This document shows, piece after piece, positions 48,083-60,115 of a stretch of DNA of 64,000 bases. The stretch is from assembly GCA_022592435.1 (NCBI GenBank), contig JABYQS010000074.1:113197-177196 (forward strand), written 5' to 3'. The notes under the pieces were generated by a model, which worked only from the letters and a program-made list of their open reading frames with translations, had not been told where the DNA came from and searched no databases. Source of the stretch: Cerioporus squamosus. Taxonomy: Eukaryota > Basidiomycota > Agaricomycetes > Polyporales > Polyporaceae. Position 1 is the first letter of the stretch. Each line of letters opens with the position of its first letter. The position numbers and the translations under genes are program-made.

Positions 48083-51000
48083 ATGTCCTCTCGCCAACGG
48101 TTCCTGCCGCAAGACTGGCAGAGTTAGTCCATGTATCTCTCGAATACATTGTTGATATTTACCTTCCCTGCTCGTAGCCGAGTTCAAGACGACAGTAGAT
48201 CCTGCGCCGCATGCCAGTGGTCCCGGAGGTCGAGCCATCTTGAAGTACACCTGCAAGTTCTGCTCAAGGAGCCCCGTATTTTCAACCACAGCACTGGCCA
48301 AGCGACATGCGCAGGGTACAGAGCACCGACGTCTCGCTCAGCGTACCGCTACATTCAACTTCCAACTGCCTGTGTCGCAGTCTGTGACTGGGCCCAGTGC
48401 CGCGAGTCAGGAGCTGCGCAGTGCATGTTCCGAGGGGACGTCGACGATCTCTCCCCCGTTGGACCACGGCTCATCAGACAGCAGCGAGTCGTCCGCAGAC
48501 TCAGATGGCGACGTGCACGATCATGGGACTGGCGCGGACCCGAATATGCACCCCCTCGAAGACTGGTCGGCGTCAGAGCATCCTTGGGACGTCCAAGTGT
48601 CGCCGTTATGCGAGCTTACGGCCGCGTCTGTGCACGGTTCCGCATTTGTCCTACCAGCTGCTGCTGGTTGGGCTGATGGCTATAGTTCTGATGGAGAGTC
48701 GGCTTCGTCGGCTTCATCTCTGGACTTGCCTCGATCTGAATATGGTACGTCGATCTTCAGTGTTCCCAGCGGAGTTGTCTCACCTTCTGGATGCCACAGA
48801 TGATCTGGACTCGAGCATGGACGATTTTACGGGTACCGACGCAGACTCAGAGGCTTCTGCGAGCGACGACGACTCGGAGGATGTCCGCAGTATTATGGAG
48901 TACATTCGCACGTACCGCGAGGGTCGAGCACGCGTGCAGCAGGGGCCATGGGATCCGTACCCAAATGCGACTGTAGGTTGTCGGACATCCAGTCGGTTGC
49001 TCACACTGATATGGACCTTTCGTCAGTTTGCTATACTGGACTCCATCACAAATTTCCCTCGTCACCCTATCTCCGACGACCTCTTGCAAATTATTCTATG
49101 GGGCCTGCGGCGGCTTGGAGTGAAGGATGTGCCCACCCTTCAAGCATTCCGCAAGTTCCAGGCCTTCCTCCGCGAGAGCGAGACCTTCAACAAATCTCGC
49201 GCATATGTCTCGGTGTTAGGGAACCACTTCACTTCGAATTCAATCTTGCAGTCAGCACGTCTGGTGAGGGCTTGTGTCTGCGGGCGTGCTCATCTGGAGG
49301 CTAATATATCGTTTCATTAGGATATGTCCAATCTGATGGTGCGCCGCCGTCTGTCGTTCTATCCAGAACGGTGTTCACATGGCACGTCTGAGCTGCGGCA
49401 CTGCGTGAAGTGGTTATATACGCTCCCTGACTGCAAGCTCACTCCGATGTGGGAGGCTACCCCAGGCAAACACTTCTACGTGGGGGAGCTAGCGCGAGAG
49501 AGGGATGGATCGTATGTGTTACCGCTTCGATGGTTTCTATGGGACGGAGTTATGCACATGGTGTACTACCCCGTGTTGATGACTGAGGTCAGTTTGACAG
49601 TACTTCTCACGCGAAGTGCGCTAACGGACTGCGTTCACAGGGTGGTCTGGAAGTGGACCCAACCTCGCGGCTTGAACGGTCTGCAGAAGGCCTGTCTCTG
49701 ACCCTTCCTGTTATTCTTCGGGATGAGCCCGAACTTCGTGTCGCCGGTATGTGTGTATAGCATCCTGTTGGGAGCTCCTATGTGACTGTATGTCGGGATT
49801 GGCATAGCCGAGACGCGTGCGACATTCAACCCCATGGCACTCAACCCCTGGCGGATCCGTGCAGACGGGCGACCGTGTTTCAAGTACTTCATCCTCTTTG
49901 GGGGTGATGATGTCTCTGGAAACCGCAGCAAGTCGTGGAACAAGCACAACTGCTATTACTACTGCGCAGTGGGTCTACCACTCGAATGCCTCAATCAAGA
50001 GTACTTTGTCCACTTCATCTCATCGTCACAGTATGCGGGGCCGCTCGAACAAGTCGCAGCTATTTCGGAGCAACTCCGGTGCGTCCTCGAATGGCTCAAA
50101 CGTGCATGTTGTGCTCTGACCCACAGACGGCGGGGCTTATTAGGTCGGTGAAAGACACGGGTATTGTATGTTACGACGCACTGGCTGTGGAGCAGGACAG
50201 GGCGCAAACGGAGTGTCTCTTGCTGCTGGATTTATTCGTGGGTACAGGCGACGGTCCATGGCAATCCGAGCTGTCTAGCCACTCGGGAGATTGCTGTCCT
50301 TGTCGGTTCTGCTCCATGGGAGGGAACATCAAAGAGCGGTCTAGCGATGAAGGTTTCCTGGCCATCATGCAGGTGCGTATTCGATAAGCTGAGTGGAGAT
50401 ACTCGAGTTGTTAATCTGCCTGGCATGTAGGCAGGCCTTCCACGAAGACCAGGAACAACTTCTGCCCAGATCCGAAAGGATCTCGAGACGTCCACTCATC
50501 CACGGCAAGGGACGGCCCTCGGAAACACACAACAAGCAACTGGGACAGTTGACGCTCTCGCGCAGACAGTAATTGAGGCCCTTGTTGAACGGGGTAAGAA
50601 CATGTTCGATGAGAAGACCGCAAATGGGGTGAGGGTGCACACAAACGCGCAGATTCATTCAAGTCTACAGGAGGAGCAGGCGAGGATGCTTGCTAGGGGT
50701 GACTTCATAAATTCGTTGCTCAACGACGAAGGTAAGTACTTGGCAGACATAGTATGTTCACTTCGATACGTCAGACTGACAGTCGCATCTTGATACATGC
50801 AGTATTCGATCCGCATCAAGATACCGCCCTGGGACGCCTTCACCTCGTCCTTCTCGGCTTCACCAAGTATTTCTGGAGCGCTTCGTTGCCTCCGAGTGGC
50901 CGCAAGTTGAGCGTCGCTGAGAAGGCGACCCTGGACCGGGCGGAGGCTACACTACTGTCTCTCAGTCAGGCCGGCCTTGGTGATCGGTCTGTCCGCGCCG

Positions 51001-51149
51001 ACTATGTCATGCGGTACCGTGGAAGCCTCGTAGGACGGCATCTCCATAGCATCGCGCAGCTCGGGGTGTTTATCTTTGGCCGGACAGCGGACACAGTGCT
51101 TCTCGAGATCTGGATCACTCTTGGACGCCACCTCATGCTGGCAGGCTGA
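48083..51149 (+). CDS. C2H2-headed CACTA/Plavaka-like transposase
   Basis: Probable transposase of a basidiomycete DNA transposon. The exon chain is continuous: ATG 48083 (MSSRQRFLPQDWQ), a GTTAGT donor, then EFKTTVDPAPH and a C2H2 finger YTCKFCSRSPVFSTTALAKR followed by HAQGTEH. An acidic Ser-rich linker leads to WDPYPNATFAILDSITNFPR, GVKDVPTLQAFRKFQ, RRRLSFYPERCSHGTSELRH and the core NPWRIRADGRPCFKYFILFG. GDDVSGNRSKSWNKHNCYYY, SHSGDCCPCRFCSMGGN, HLVLLGFTKYFWSASLPPSG and RGSLVGRHLHSIAQLGVFIF follow (stop 51147-51149). About ten exons, with no stop or frameshift when spliced (one acceptor must be the TTATTAG near 50140). I assign the family from the GDDxSGNxSKxWNKH core; the exact superfamily name is less sure than its transposon origin. 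Confidence 0.7.
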
Positions 51150-51161
51150 TACATGAACATC

Positions 51162-51240
51162 TCTAATTAGAATCCAGGCCTGATCCATTGACCGCTCTAG
51201 TTAGAATCTGTCCTCATGCATGAACGGACTCTAACTAGAG
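51162..51240. repeat. Direct and inverted copies of CTCTARTTAGAATC
   Basis: CTCTAATTAGAATC at about 51162 and CTCTAGTTAGAATC at 51195-51208 are direct repeats. TCTAACTAGAG at 51230-51240 is the exact inverse of 51195-51205, so a hairpin with an 11-bp stem and 24-nt loop can form. It lies right behind the transposase stop codon and could be subterminal transposon sequence. Confidence 0.6.
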
Positions 51241-51729
51241 TATCCCCTTTCAGCAGCGCACGCCTGCTGGCCATTCCCCCCTATGCGCTATGTTTCCCGC
51301 CTTCTGCCATGACATATCGGCGCGTGGAGGATGTCCCGTTCGGGCGAGGCAACGTCCCCCAAATCCGGGCGTTTTTCAAGCCCCGCCCTAGCGCGGAGGA
51401 GGTTTCCTGCTCGCCCAAATGGGTGGAATGCATTCGCACGACCCCCATATAGCCAGTGCCAAAACATACCATGACATATGGACCCGCATTTGTTTCCCCG
51501 CAGATGCCCCGCGCGTACGACCGCGATGCGAGGACGTGGAAGTACTCACCTATAGGTATGTTTCGCGATCTGTACGACGGCTGATAGGGTTTGCATCGCG
51601 CCGCAAATGGACCGGAAAATATGCGCGCGCCGTTCGCGCGCCGCCGCGACCGTGGCTTCCTCAGCTCCCGCATTGTGTATGTAGCGGCGTGTTGTAGGCT
51701 ACGATAGAGACATATATCTAGTCAATATG

Positions 51730-52610
51730 TCACGAGGATTGCAGGTTGTAGGGGCCGGAATGGGGATGTGCGCGGCCGTAGGGCCGGCGAACCGCGCGCT
51801 GCGCGGGGCTGCACGGCGCACCCCTGATATCCCCGGCGCACCCTTGCACGTCATCTAAAACATAGGAAAGCGTACAGAGGAGGCGCGCGTGTCTGTGGAG
51901 AGGGGTATTGGACGGCGGGGCTGCTGGATGGCGGGGCGGCGGGGCTGCTGGGCGGGATGCGCGTGCAGGATGCGCGGGTGCGCCGGGGGCAGCGCTGTTG
52001 CGAGAAACCACGTCGGCCACGTATCATACAGCTGTCCACTGACGCCTAAGAGACCCGCGGAGCTGCTGGGCGGCGGGGCGGGGCGGGAGCAGGGATGGGC
52101 GGGGGCGGGGCGGGGCGGCTGGGCTGCGGGGTGCGCGCGCGCGGTGCGCTGTTGCTGGCATCACGCCGGTCGCTTCCCCTACCGTCCACCGCTGACGCCT
52201 AAGCAAACGGCGGGGCGAGGGGGAGCGGTGGGCGGGGGAACAGGGCGGGAAGGGGGGCAGTCGGCAGGCGGAGCATTGCTCGCGTGCGGCGCGATTTCGC
52301 TCGTGATGCGCATGGAGCGTATGTCAAGATTGCAATAGACATGCGCGCGGTATGTGCAGGTGCAATAGCACTGGGCGCAGCGCAGCACGCATCCCGGGCA
52401 CGGGCTGCGCATACGCTCCCGGGTGTGGCGGCGGGGTGCTCGCGGGTCGCCTATTTGGCGTACTGGGGGGTTTGCGGCCCTGCTGGGCAGCTCACAGAGT
52501 ACTGAGCACTGGTGGGCGAGCGATGCAGGGGGTGCTGCCAGCGCGGATCGGGGCGGGCGCGGGACATACCTCTGTGGTCCTAGACTACTCACCTCGCACG
52601 CGCGGCGCTC
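51730..52610. repeat. GC-rich, G-quadruplex-prone block with a degenerate tandem repeat
   Basis: The plus strand is dense in GGGGCGGG-like runs. Between 52068 and 52131 there are eleven runs of three or more G. The block containing TGACGCCTAAG occurs at about 52035-52050 and again about 152 bp later. It lies between the 3' ends of the two transposase genes. Frames across it are Ala/Gly/Arg-rich and not credible as proteins. Confidence 0.6.
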
Positions 52611-53210
52611 GCCTATCACGACCGTAAACCCTCCGGCCAGCTCGTATTACTTCTAAATGGTTGTCAACGCGTTCTTTGATGCAGAGAGGTCGGCAGTACC
52701 GCGGGAGCGGGAGCGGGAAGAGAGGTGGGACAATATGTCGCTCTTCCAGCCAGCGTGGAGCAGGTTCCAAAGTTTTGAGGACCTAATTATCGAGAATAGA
52801 TGCCTGGGATGGATATGAAGCCTCGAGCACAGCGCAGCAGTCGCTGGAGAGCGGCAAGGGGACAGACGGAGAACGGCATACATGCCCAAGTACTGAGCGC
52901 CCGACCGTGGCCTCCGAAAAGTGCTAAGTCCCGCGCGCCAATCGTCCTCGCGGTGTTCACGTGCCACGGCTTTGCGCTGCAGATACGAAGTCCAGCATGT
53001 TGTGGCTGCAAGTCCAGCGTGCGCTCCAGACAAGTGACCAAGAAAGAACAATGCATTGGGTAGGTAGTACAGGGGCAGTTGAGCAGAGATGCTCGCAGAA
53101 TATGCGTATGTTCTGGACGTACATCGGGCAACACAGTACATGCTAACGTTCATGGCAGATCGCGCGACATAGGAGTCCAAGTATTAATCAACCCTCGCAG
53201 GACGACGTGA

Positions 53211-56200
53211 CTACTCCAAGGACGGGATCGCCGAAGTCGCATCAGACGGAGCAAGGGAAGGCGCCAGTGATGAGGCGTACGACGCGGCGGAGGAGGCGAG
53301 CGACGACGCCGAGACAGATTGCAGCGACGGCATAATCCCCCGGCTGATCGAGCTCCCTCCATCGATGATCGTCCTCCCCTCCAAGACCGAATCAGCCTCC
53401 GCCATGGCCTCCAGAGTCGGGAGAGCCGAGTCGTCGTCATCGGTGCCCAGGCAGACCCAAGCCTGGACGTAGCGCCAGGACTTCTCGCAAAACCGAGCCA
53501 TGGACTTCCGCATGGACGACTGGCGCAGGGCGTACGCGTTGACTCCCTCGCGGTAGTCAGGCCGGTCAGCGAAGCGTTGGTCGACGTAGCTGTCCCACGA
53601 GCTCGCCGCCCACTCCTGGTAGGCGATCGTACGGCGCATCTCCTCCTGCAACAACTCCACCTCTTCGGTCCACCGCTCAGCCCGCGCGCGAGCTTTGCAC
53701 CATTCAACACGGAGGGCTATACATATCATGCGTCAGTGCCACGCGGTGACGATTGATGATATGAAGGCTCACACTCTGCAAGGCTGTCCGCGACGTTCCC
53801 AGTCTCTGCGGCATCGGACGACGAGCTCGCCTTCCAGATCCACGAGATCTTGCGGCGCCCTTCCGACTGACCATCTTCTCCTTCCGTGACGTGTCTGACA
53901 TCCGACGCGAGAAGGGGCCGCAGGTCCACGTCCCAGTTCTGCTTCCCAAGGTGGAGCGCCATGCGCTGAAGAGCGGCGTAGGCAGCGCGGTACCGATCGG
54001 CATCGCCGTTGACCTTGGCGTCGACAGCGTTGATGAGGCTCTGCGATCGGGTGTTTGCGCGCTGGCCGCGGGCGAAGCGGTTCTTGAACTTATACAGGTG
54101 AGTGCGGACCTCGAGATGGCCGCGGAGGTCGGCAAGAGCGTCAAAAGCCTGCGCGAAACGCAGACGCCACTCGTGCTCCAAGAGAGTGGCGTCGCATGTC
54201 TTGACGACCGCGCTGTTGGACGGCAAGAAGAGAGGGAGGTTGTAGACGAGGGAGGCGTTCTCGTCAGCGGCGAGGAGCTGCGCGCGTTGTGAGATGACAG
54301 AGGGCATATACAGCTGCTGGATCTCAGCCCAACCATCAAAGCGACGGCGGAGAGCATTCTGCCGCTCTTGCATCTTCGCGCGTTTGATGTCGGTGGCGTG
54401 CAATCCGAGCGCGTTCACGTCAACCTTGAGGCGGCGTCTGGATGACTTATCAGCATGTGCGTGAGCGTGGTGAGTGTAGAGACGTACTGAGCTTCTTCAA
54501 GTTCAACACCGGCGATGACCATCCCACTGGCCGAGCACCTTTCATGCAACACATTTGCTGTGCCGGTCTTCAGGGCCTCGGCGTCCTCCTCGGCAAGCTG
54601 ACGCTTGATGGCAGCCTGCGTGATAGCTGAGAGTCGAGGATGTTAATGACAGACACGATATGGCGAAGGTTGCACGTACATGGACGCTTGATGAAAAATG
54701 GGTTGGGCTGCGTCTTGTCCGCCTCCCATGCCTCGACGACGGCCTTCCATTGATCCTTCGGCCCGGCCGGAAGTGCGCTATCGTACTGCTTGAAAGCGGC
54801 GACCTGGGCGTTGCGCTCGGGGACAGCCTTCTTGATCTTGTTGAGTAACATAGCCGCTACGCGCAAAGGATAAGTGTGAGCACAGAGGTAGATGAGACAC
54901 CGGCGTACCGAGATTGGTGACCTTGACCCAGTTCTGCCCGCCCCAGATGTCGTCGACATAGTCCCGACGAGAGCCCGGGCCCATCTCCTTCGTAATACCG
55001 GCGGCTCCGTTGGATTGCGCCCAGCGCCGTTCAATCCCTTCGCAGTCGGAGCAACCACAGCCGGGAAGATAGCGCAGGTTGTAGTCAGCGAGGCACTGTT
55101 CGCGATGGGCCTGGATGTGGAACTTGGGAATCGCCCACACGATGTTGTGCGCGATGGGGTCCCAGCCGTAGTCGTCGTAGCGCTTGTTGATCTTCTTCAG
55201 GAAGTGACAGGAGACGTCATACGAGATGAGCACGTCCTTTGGGACGTTCTGCCTGAGAGAAGACTTGAGGACGTAGTCGGCGTTCACTTGACTATCACGG
55301 GCAGCGTGAGCATGGTTCAGATGTCCTGAGGTTCGAGCGCACTGACCGTTCTCCCTTCTGCAAGTCCCCAGATGAGCACGGCCGCTTCATGTCGTGCCGC
55401 GCACAGTCCATGCTGAAGACGCCGGTGGAGGCCAAGCGGGCGCCGCCCTTGAGCGTCGCGAGCTTGATGGCGTCGTGATTGTTGCAGTGTTCGTTCTTCT
55501 CCACCAACTGGTCATCGAACTTGTCAAGGTGTTCATGATAGGGCTTGGTCTTGACCATGTACGCGCATCCATCGTTCAGACTCGGGTCGACCTCATCTGA
55601 TGATACCTTCTTGCGCTTCAGACGGAAGTTCGCGTCCATAGCGAGTATCATGCGGTACAGCCAACTGAGTGACACGTCAGCCACCGAAAGAGCACGACGT
55701 CGAGAGGGCGCTTACCATTTGTCCGACGGGACGCTCTCCCAGCCGGAAGGCAGGTTCTTCCCTGGCAACGGGCACGCGGGACACTCCACAGCGCACGCAC
55801 CCTCGGGTGTAGCGAGGATCCCTGCGGGGTCGTTACCGCGCCCCCCGCGCTTCATCATCTTGAGATGGCGCCATTCGCAGGCCATTGTCAAGAATGCGGG
55901 GTAACGGTCCTGTTGGTGCCGCATCAGCATGATGAGCTAAGTAGATCGGCACACGACCTACCTTGGGTGTATTCACACCTGTGTTATCGGTGCGACGTGA
56001 GAGTGACGCGTAGAACTCAAACACGGAAACCTTCGCCGCCGTGGCAAGGAGGTGGTACGACTCCAGGAGGCGGAAGGTGGCGGCGGTCTTCGGCGACACC
56101 GATGTCGCCGGGAACCAGCGGGCTCGCAAGACCTGGATATGGGTGGGGAGCGCCGTTTCGCAGCCACAGTAGTCGACACCTAGCTCGTGGACGCCAAAGA

Positions 56201-57020
56201 CGTCGAGCAGGACGAAGTCGTCGCCCCAGACGGCTTGAGGGTTGATGCACGTCTCGCCGGGTTGGTGGCCGAGCTGGACGCGAAGGCCGAGGGACTTGAG
56301 ACTGACCCGGGAGAAGTGGCGGTCTTCCCAAAGCTAGGGCGGGTGTCAGTCGATTACTTACGACGTAGAGATGATGCACGCACTCGGATACGATGGAGAG
56401 GATGAGCGGCATGCGACGCGACGGTACAAGTCTTGCAGTACAGGCGGAGGTCACAGCAATCCTCACAGCGGTACACAGCGGCTGCATCCTTCGTGCCGCA
56501 AGCGCAACCATTCTCCGTGTAGGAGCCCCGCCCCTCGAGGCGCATGAGCTCGTCGAGGTAGGCGTCCGCTTCGGGGAGCCATTGAAGCATTGGACGATCC
56601 TGCAGACCGACGAGGTGAGTAGATATACGACAGACACATGTTGTCGAACATACCCCCGCGGTGCGTTTGCGAGTCTCCGGAACCTCGCCCAACCGGTCCA
56701 GTTGTTCATACATATAGTCGGTATCCATCGCGGGGTACGTCGGGTCAAAGAGGTAGGTGGGATGGTCAGATGAGGGAAGGGAAGGGGGTACCGAGGACGC
56801 GCGAGGACGTTTTTTGCGGGGACGATGGGACGTTGAAGTAGTTGGTCTGAACGCTGAGATGACTGGTCCGGGACACATGGTTGACGTGGGTGTGCCTCTC
56901 GACGCGCGGGCGGGAGCGAGGACGTCGCCCGCGCGCTGAGCCGTCGTCTTCGTCGTCGTCATCCACGACGCAGTGGATGTGTTGCTGGATGTGCGCGGCA
57001 CCCTTCTTGCGCTTGGCCAT
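53211..57020 (-). pseudogene. KDZ (Kyakuja-Dileera-Zisupton) transposase with CxC2-like cluster; frameshifted
   Basis: DNA transposase of the KDZ class. The ATG at 57020 gives MAKRKKGAAHIQQHIHCVVD, then RTSHLSVQTNYFNVPSSPQK. A run of six A (plus-strand T at 56810-56815) shifts the frame: the typical continuation RPRASSVPPSLPSSDHPTYL is in the next frame, as if one base were added. After it come the Cys cluster (CACGTKDAAAVYRCEDCCD, LRLYCKTCTVASHAAHP), DYCGCETALPTHIQVLRARW, and LAMDANFRLKRK with the first catalytic Asp. VLISYDVSCHFLKK, VWAIPKFHIQAHREQC, CEGIERRWAQSNGAAGITKE and RRDYVDDIWGGQNWVK follow. The C-terminal helical part has LRVEWCKARARAERWTEEVE. Stop at 53211. About eleven introns; every other junction keeps the frame. 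It is either recently disabled or has a homopolymer sequencing error. Confidence 0.9.
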
Positions 57021-57059
57021 GACGAACTGCCGGATGGCAGCTAGCCAGCGGGCCACCAT

Positions 57060-58287
57060 GGCGGGAGGCTAGATGTACGTCGGAGAGAGGTGGGTGTGGG
57101 AAGGAGGCAGTGGGAGAGGGGAGATCACGTCCGGGTTGACATGGAGTCGGTCGCAACCAGTACTTGCAAAGACCCTGTGCCCGAGGGCGGCATGACCGTA
57201 CGAGGATGCGAATTACTCACCTCTAGCATTGTCCGGTGCGTCGGATGCACCCCGTAATTGTTCCATGGCTGGCTGGCTAACCCAACGGAGTATAATGCGT
57301 CAGTGATCGTGAATCACTGTCAGAAGACGATGAGCTCGCCTTACCTCGATGCCCCAATCCGCGGTGAACTCCAGCATGGCGCGTCATGACGCCTCGGAGG
57401 TCGCGGCGTTGTCGTACTTTGGGGCGGGCGACAGCCAACATCTACCCCAACGCGAGGAGAAAAAGGTAGTCAGCCACGGTCCGCCGACGTGCAATGCGAA
57501 TCCTTACCTTCTATTGATAGATCACCCCAGCGACCCCAATCCGAAACACCGCCGCCGAGGTGAGGTGCGACGGCACCTGCTGGTGGCATGCAGCTGAGCG
57601 AGCTGACCTGGTCCATCCTCCGCCGTATCCCTTGTGCGAGCTCATACTATAAGGGCCTGTTGCGCGCGAAATGGGTGCTGTCTACGGTACCACGAGAGGG
57701 CCGGGAGAATGCTGTCGATAGCAGCAGCAAAACACGGAGGAGGGAGTGAGATAAGACATGGAGAATCATGGCAAGAAGACACGCACGGTCGTGGCGTCGG
57801 TCGGAGTCGTGTGGTCGCATGGAAGCCTTGGTGGAATCGGGCGTCGAGAGGAGGGGCGAAACAGGCAGGTGGGGGACATGGTAGGAAGAGACGGAGGATG
57901 CCAGCGTGGCAGTAGCCCGGAATGGTTCGAGCGCCTCATGAGCACGCCCACCCGCCGCTTGGCGGCGCATCGCCATTTTGGGAGCCCGCCAAGGAGGAGC
58001 TGAATAACGGCTCGCCTTAGCACAAAATGGCTTGGAAAACATAGCATAGACAGCGGTACGTACATTCGACAATGATGGGACTATGACCAAACACATGGTA
58101 TGAGGTCTGGCTGTCGAATGAGATACTCAGTGAGGTTTGTGACGGATATGTAGTGCGCCAGTAATCAGTGCGCGATTCTGTGCACTACAGTAGCGTATGA
58201 AGCCGATATCCGTCCATGAAGAGTACAAGTGCGCATGACATTGTCCGTCCAACTAGCACTCTTTCTCGAACAATGCTTTCGTATCCC
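57060..58287. other. Flank of the KDZ gene, no supported gene
   Basis: No recognisable coding DNA. One end of the KDZ element should lie here, but I could not identify a terminal inverted repeat by eye. Confidence 0.35.
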
Positions 58288-59045
58288 TCACCATACACTG
58301 CCACGGCAATCTCCCGCCTCCCGAGCATCCTCGTAACCTTGCAGACCCCTCCTTGTTCTACACTCCCACTCCTCCACCAGCATGCACACGATCTTTGCGC
58401 CCCAGTCTAACGTGAGCTCCCGAACATCCGTATCATCTAGCTCGTCCTCGATCTCTACCTCAAAATCCTTCAGCTCTTCCCAAGCTGCAACCCGCCGCAT
58501 CACTTCGCCGTCACCCGGCGTTGCAATGTTGTCCTGCGGCTTGCTTATCCAGCGTTCGTACCGTGCCGCGCCCGCAGTGAGGACCTCTCTGTACTGGAAG
58601 GTTCCAAGCACGGCCACTCGAGACTCCCATAAGCCTCGCTTGGACTGCCACGGCGGGCGCGGTAAGGCGTACAGGTTGTGGACACCCGGGTTGATGAAGC
58701 GGTACGGGGACGTCCAGAGTCCCATGGTGGGGCCATACTCGTCGTCATCGAGGGCTAAGCACGCGCGTAGGACCTTCCGTCCGCGCGCGCGGAGCTCGTC
58801 TGGGATCTTGACGTCCAGGGGCGCGGGAGAGGTGTCCTCGACAGTCTGTTCAGCTTTCTTGCGTGTGTAGTACCGCTTATTCGACAGTGATTTCGTCGCC
58901 TTGCCTCTGAGCGCCAGTTGAGCAGTGATCATGACATCATGAATATCACGACAACTTACTTCTCGGTGCGGCGATACGTCGCAGCCTGAGCTCGCTTAGC
59001 AGCTCTTCTATCTTCCGCGGTAAGGTACTTGGGGCGTCGACCCAT
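58288..59045 (-). CDS. Small protein with a basic N-terminus, unknown function
   Basis: Two exons. The ATG at 59045 gives MGRRPKYLTAEDRRAAKRAQ, then AATYRRTEK; a 53-nt intron with GTAAGT and CTCAG ends; then GKATKSLSNKRYYTRKKAEQ. The rest is PDELRARGRKVLRACLALDD, TMGLWTSPYRFINPGVHNLY, AVLGTFQYREVLTAGAARYE and an acidic helix (DFEVEIEDELDDTDV), ending at 58288. The N-terminus resembles a set of basidiomycete hypothetical proteins that start MGRxxKYLT-like and are rich in Arg/Lys/Ala; it may bind nucleic acid (inference). I do not recognise the rest. It neighbours the KDZ transposase and may travel with it. Confidence 0.6.
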
Positions 59046-59849
59046 GGTGGCGGAAGGATAATAACACACACATAGTCGGGACACACACTAGTTATACCAC
59101 AAGACATCTATTGCATTGGCGCATAGGCGCGGTACGGAATGCGGGAGTCTAGTACGGCTGACTTTAACCAACACGGTCACTACCAGATATGTAGAAGAAG
59201 CACGGCAACGGGGCCGTACGTCCAGGAGATGCAGCGGGGCGCATAACAGCAGCGTCAGTAAGATCTAGAGAGGAGAAGGGGGGAACATATCGGTGCAGCA
59301 AGCGAGAGATGACGAGAACGGGTTACACAAACAGTATGCTAGATATGCGGCAGAATGGTTCGGGGCGTTCGACAGGACAAGAGAGCATATGCGTGGTTTA
59401 TCGAGTTTATGCTGAGACGGGTCACGAGCACGGAACGATGGAAGCACCAAGAAGAGACACCATACGGGGACATGGTCCGTCTAAACCGAGACGTAGTCCA
59501 TCTACACTGGGACACGGCGTCCTCATTCGTCCGGCCTCACCTCACGCACGATACCGGCGGCCTCGGCCTCGCGGCACGCTGCGATGGCGGCTCGCGCGTG
59601 TGGAACCCACCGCGACGCTGCCGCCACTTATGCGGAGGTAGAGTGCACCATCATCACTCTATATGGATGGTGAATTACGTGTCAAGAGACGTGTCAGCGT
59701 ACATAGCACTCACGAATTGTCGAAGACGCCGACGCGTCGGCCCCCTAGTCACATCGTACCAGTTCTCGGCCGCGCTATGGGCTACGATGTACGGTACTAC
59801 TACAACACCGCACCAGGAGTGGCGGGCCCCGCGGCCGGTGGGCAGCAGC

Positions 59850-60115
59850 AGGCACGGCGACAGCGATGGGCGCAGGCGCGCCGCAGCGACGGGAGCAGGA
59901 CCAGGTACGACTGCAGCGCCGAGTGCAGGCGCGACGGCAGCGATGGGAGCAGGACCACGCACGACGGCAGCGCCGGGCGCAGGCGCGACGGCAACAGCGG
60001 GAGCAAGACCAGGCACAGCGGCAGGAGCACCGGCGAGCGCGACGGCAGCGACGGGCGCAGGCACATCGGCCGCGGCGGGAGCAGGAGCGGGCGCCACGGT
60101 CGCAGGAATGTTAGG
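59850..60115. repeat. GC-rich minisatellite
   Basis: Imperfect tandem copies of about 36-45 bp built on GCGACGGCAGCGATGGGAGC and GGAGCAGGACCA-like blocks. The plus strand reads as Ala/Gly/Thr-rich (TAAPSAG, TAAMGAGP) and the minus strand as Ala/Pro/Val-rich (AAVVPGPAPVAA). Low complexity makes neither frame evidence for a protein. Confidence 0.7.

Noticed and set aside
51889..52338. 149-codon frame in the GC-rich block
   Set aside because: Composition-driven Ala/Gly/Arg sequence inside a tandem repeat; not credible as a gene.
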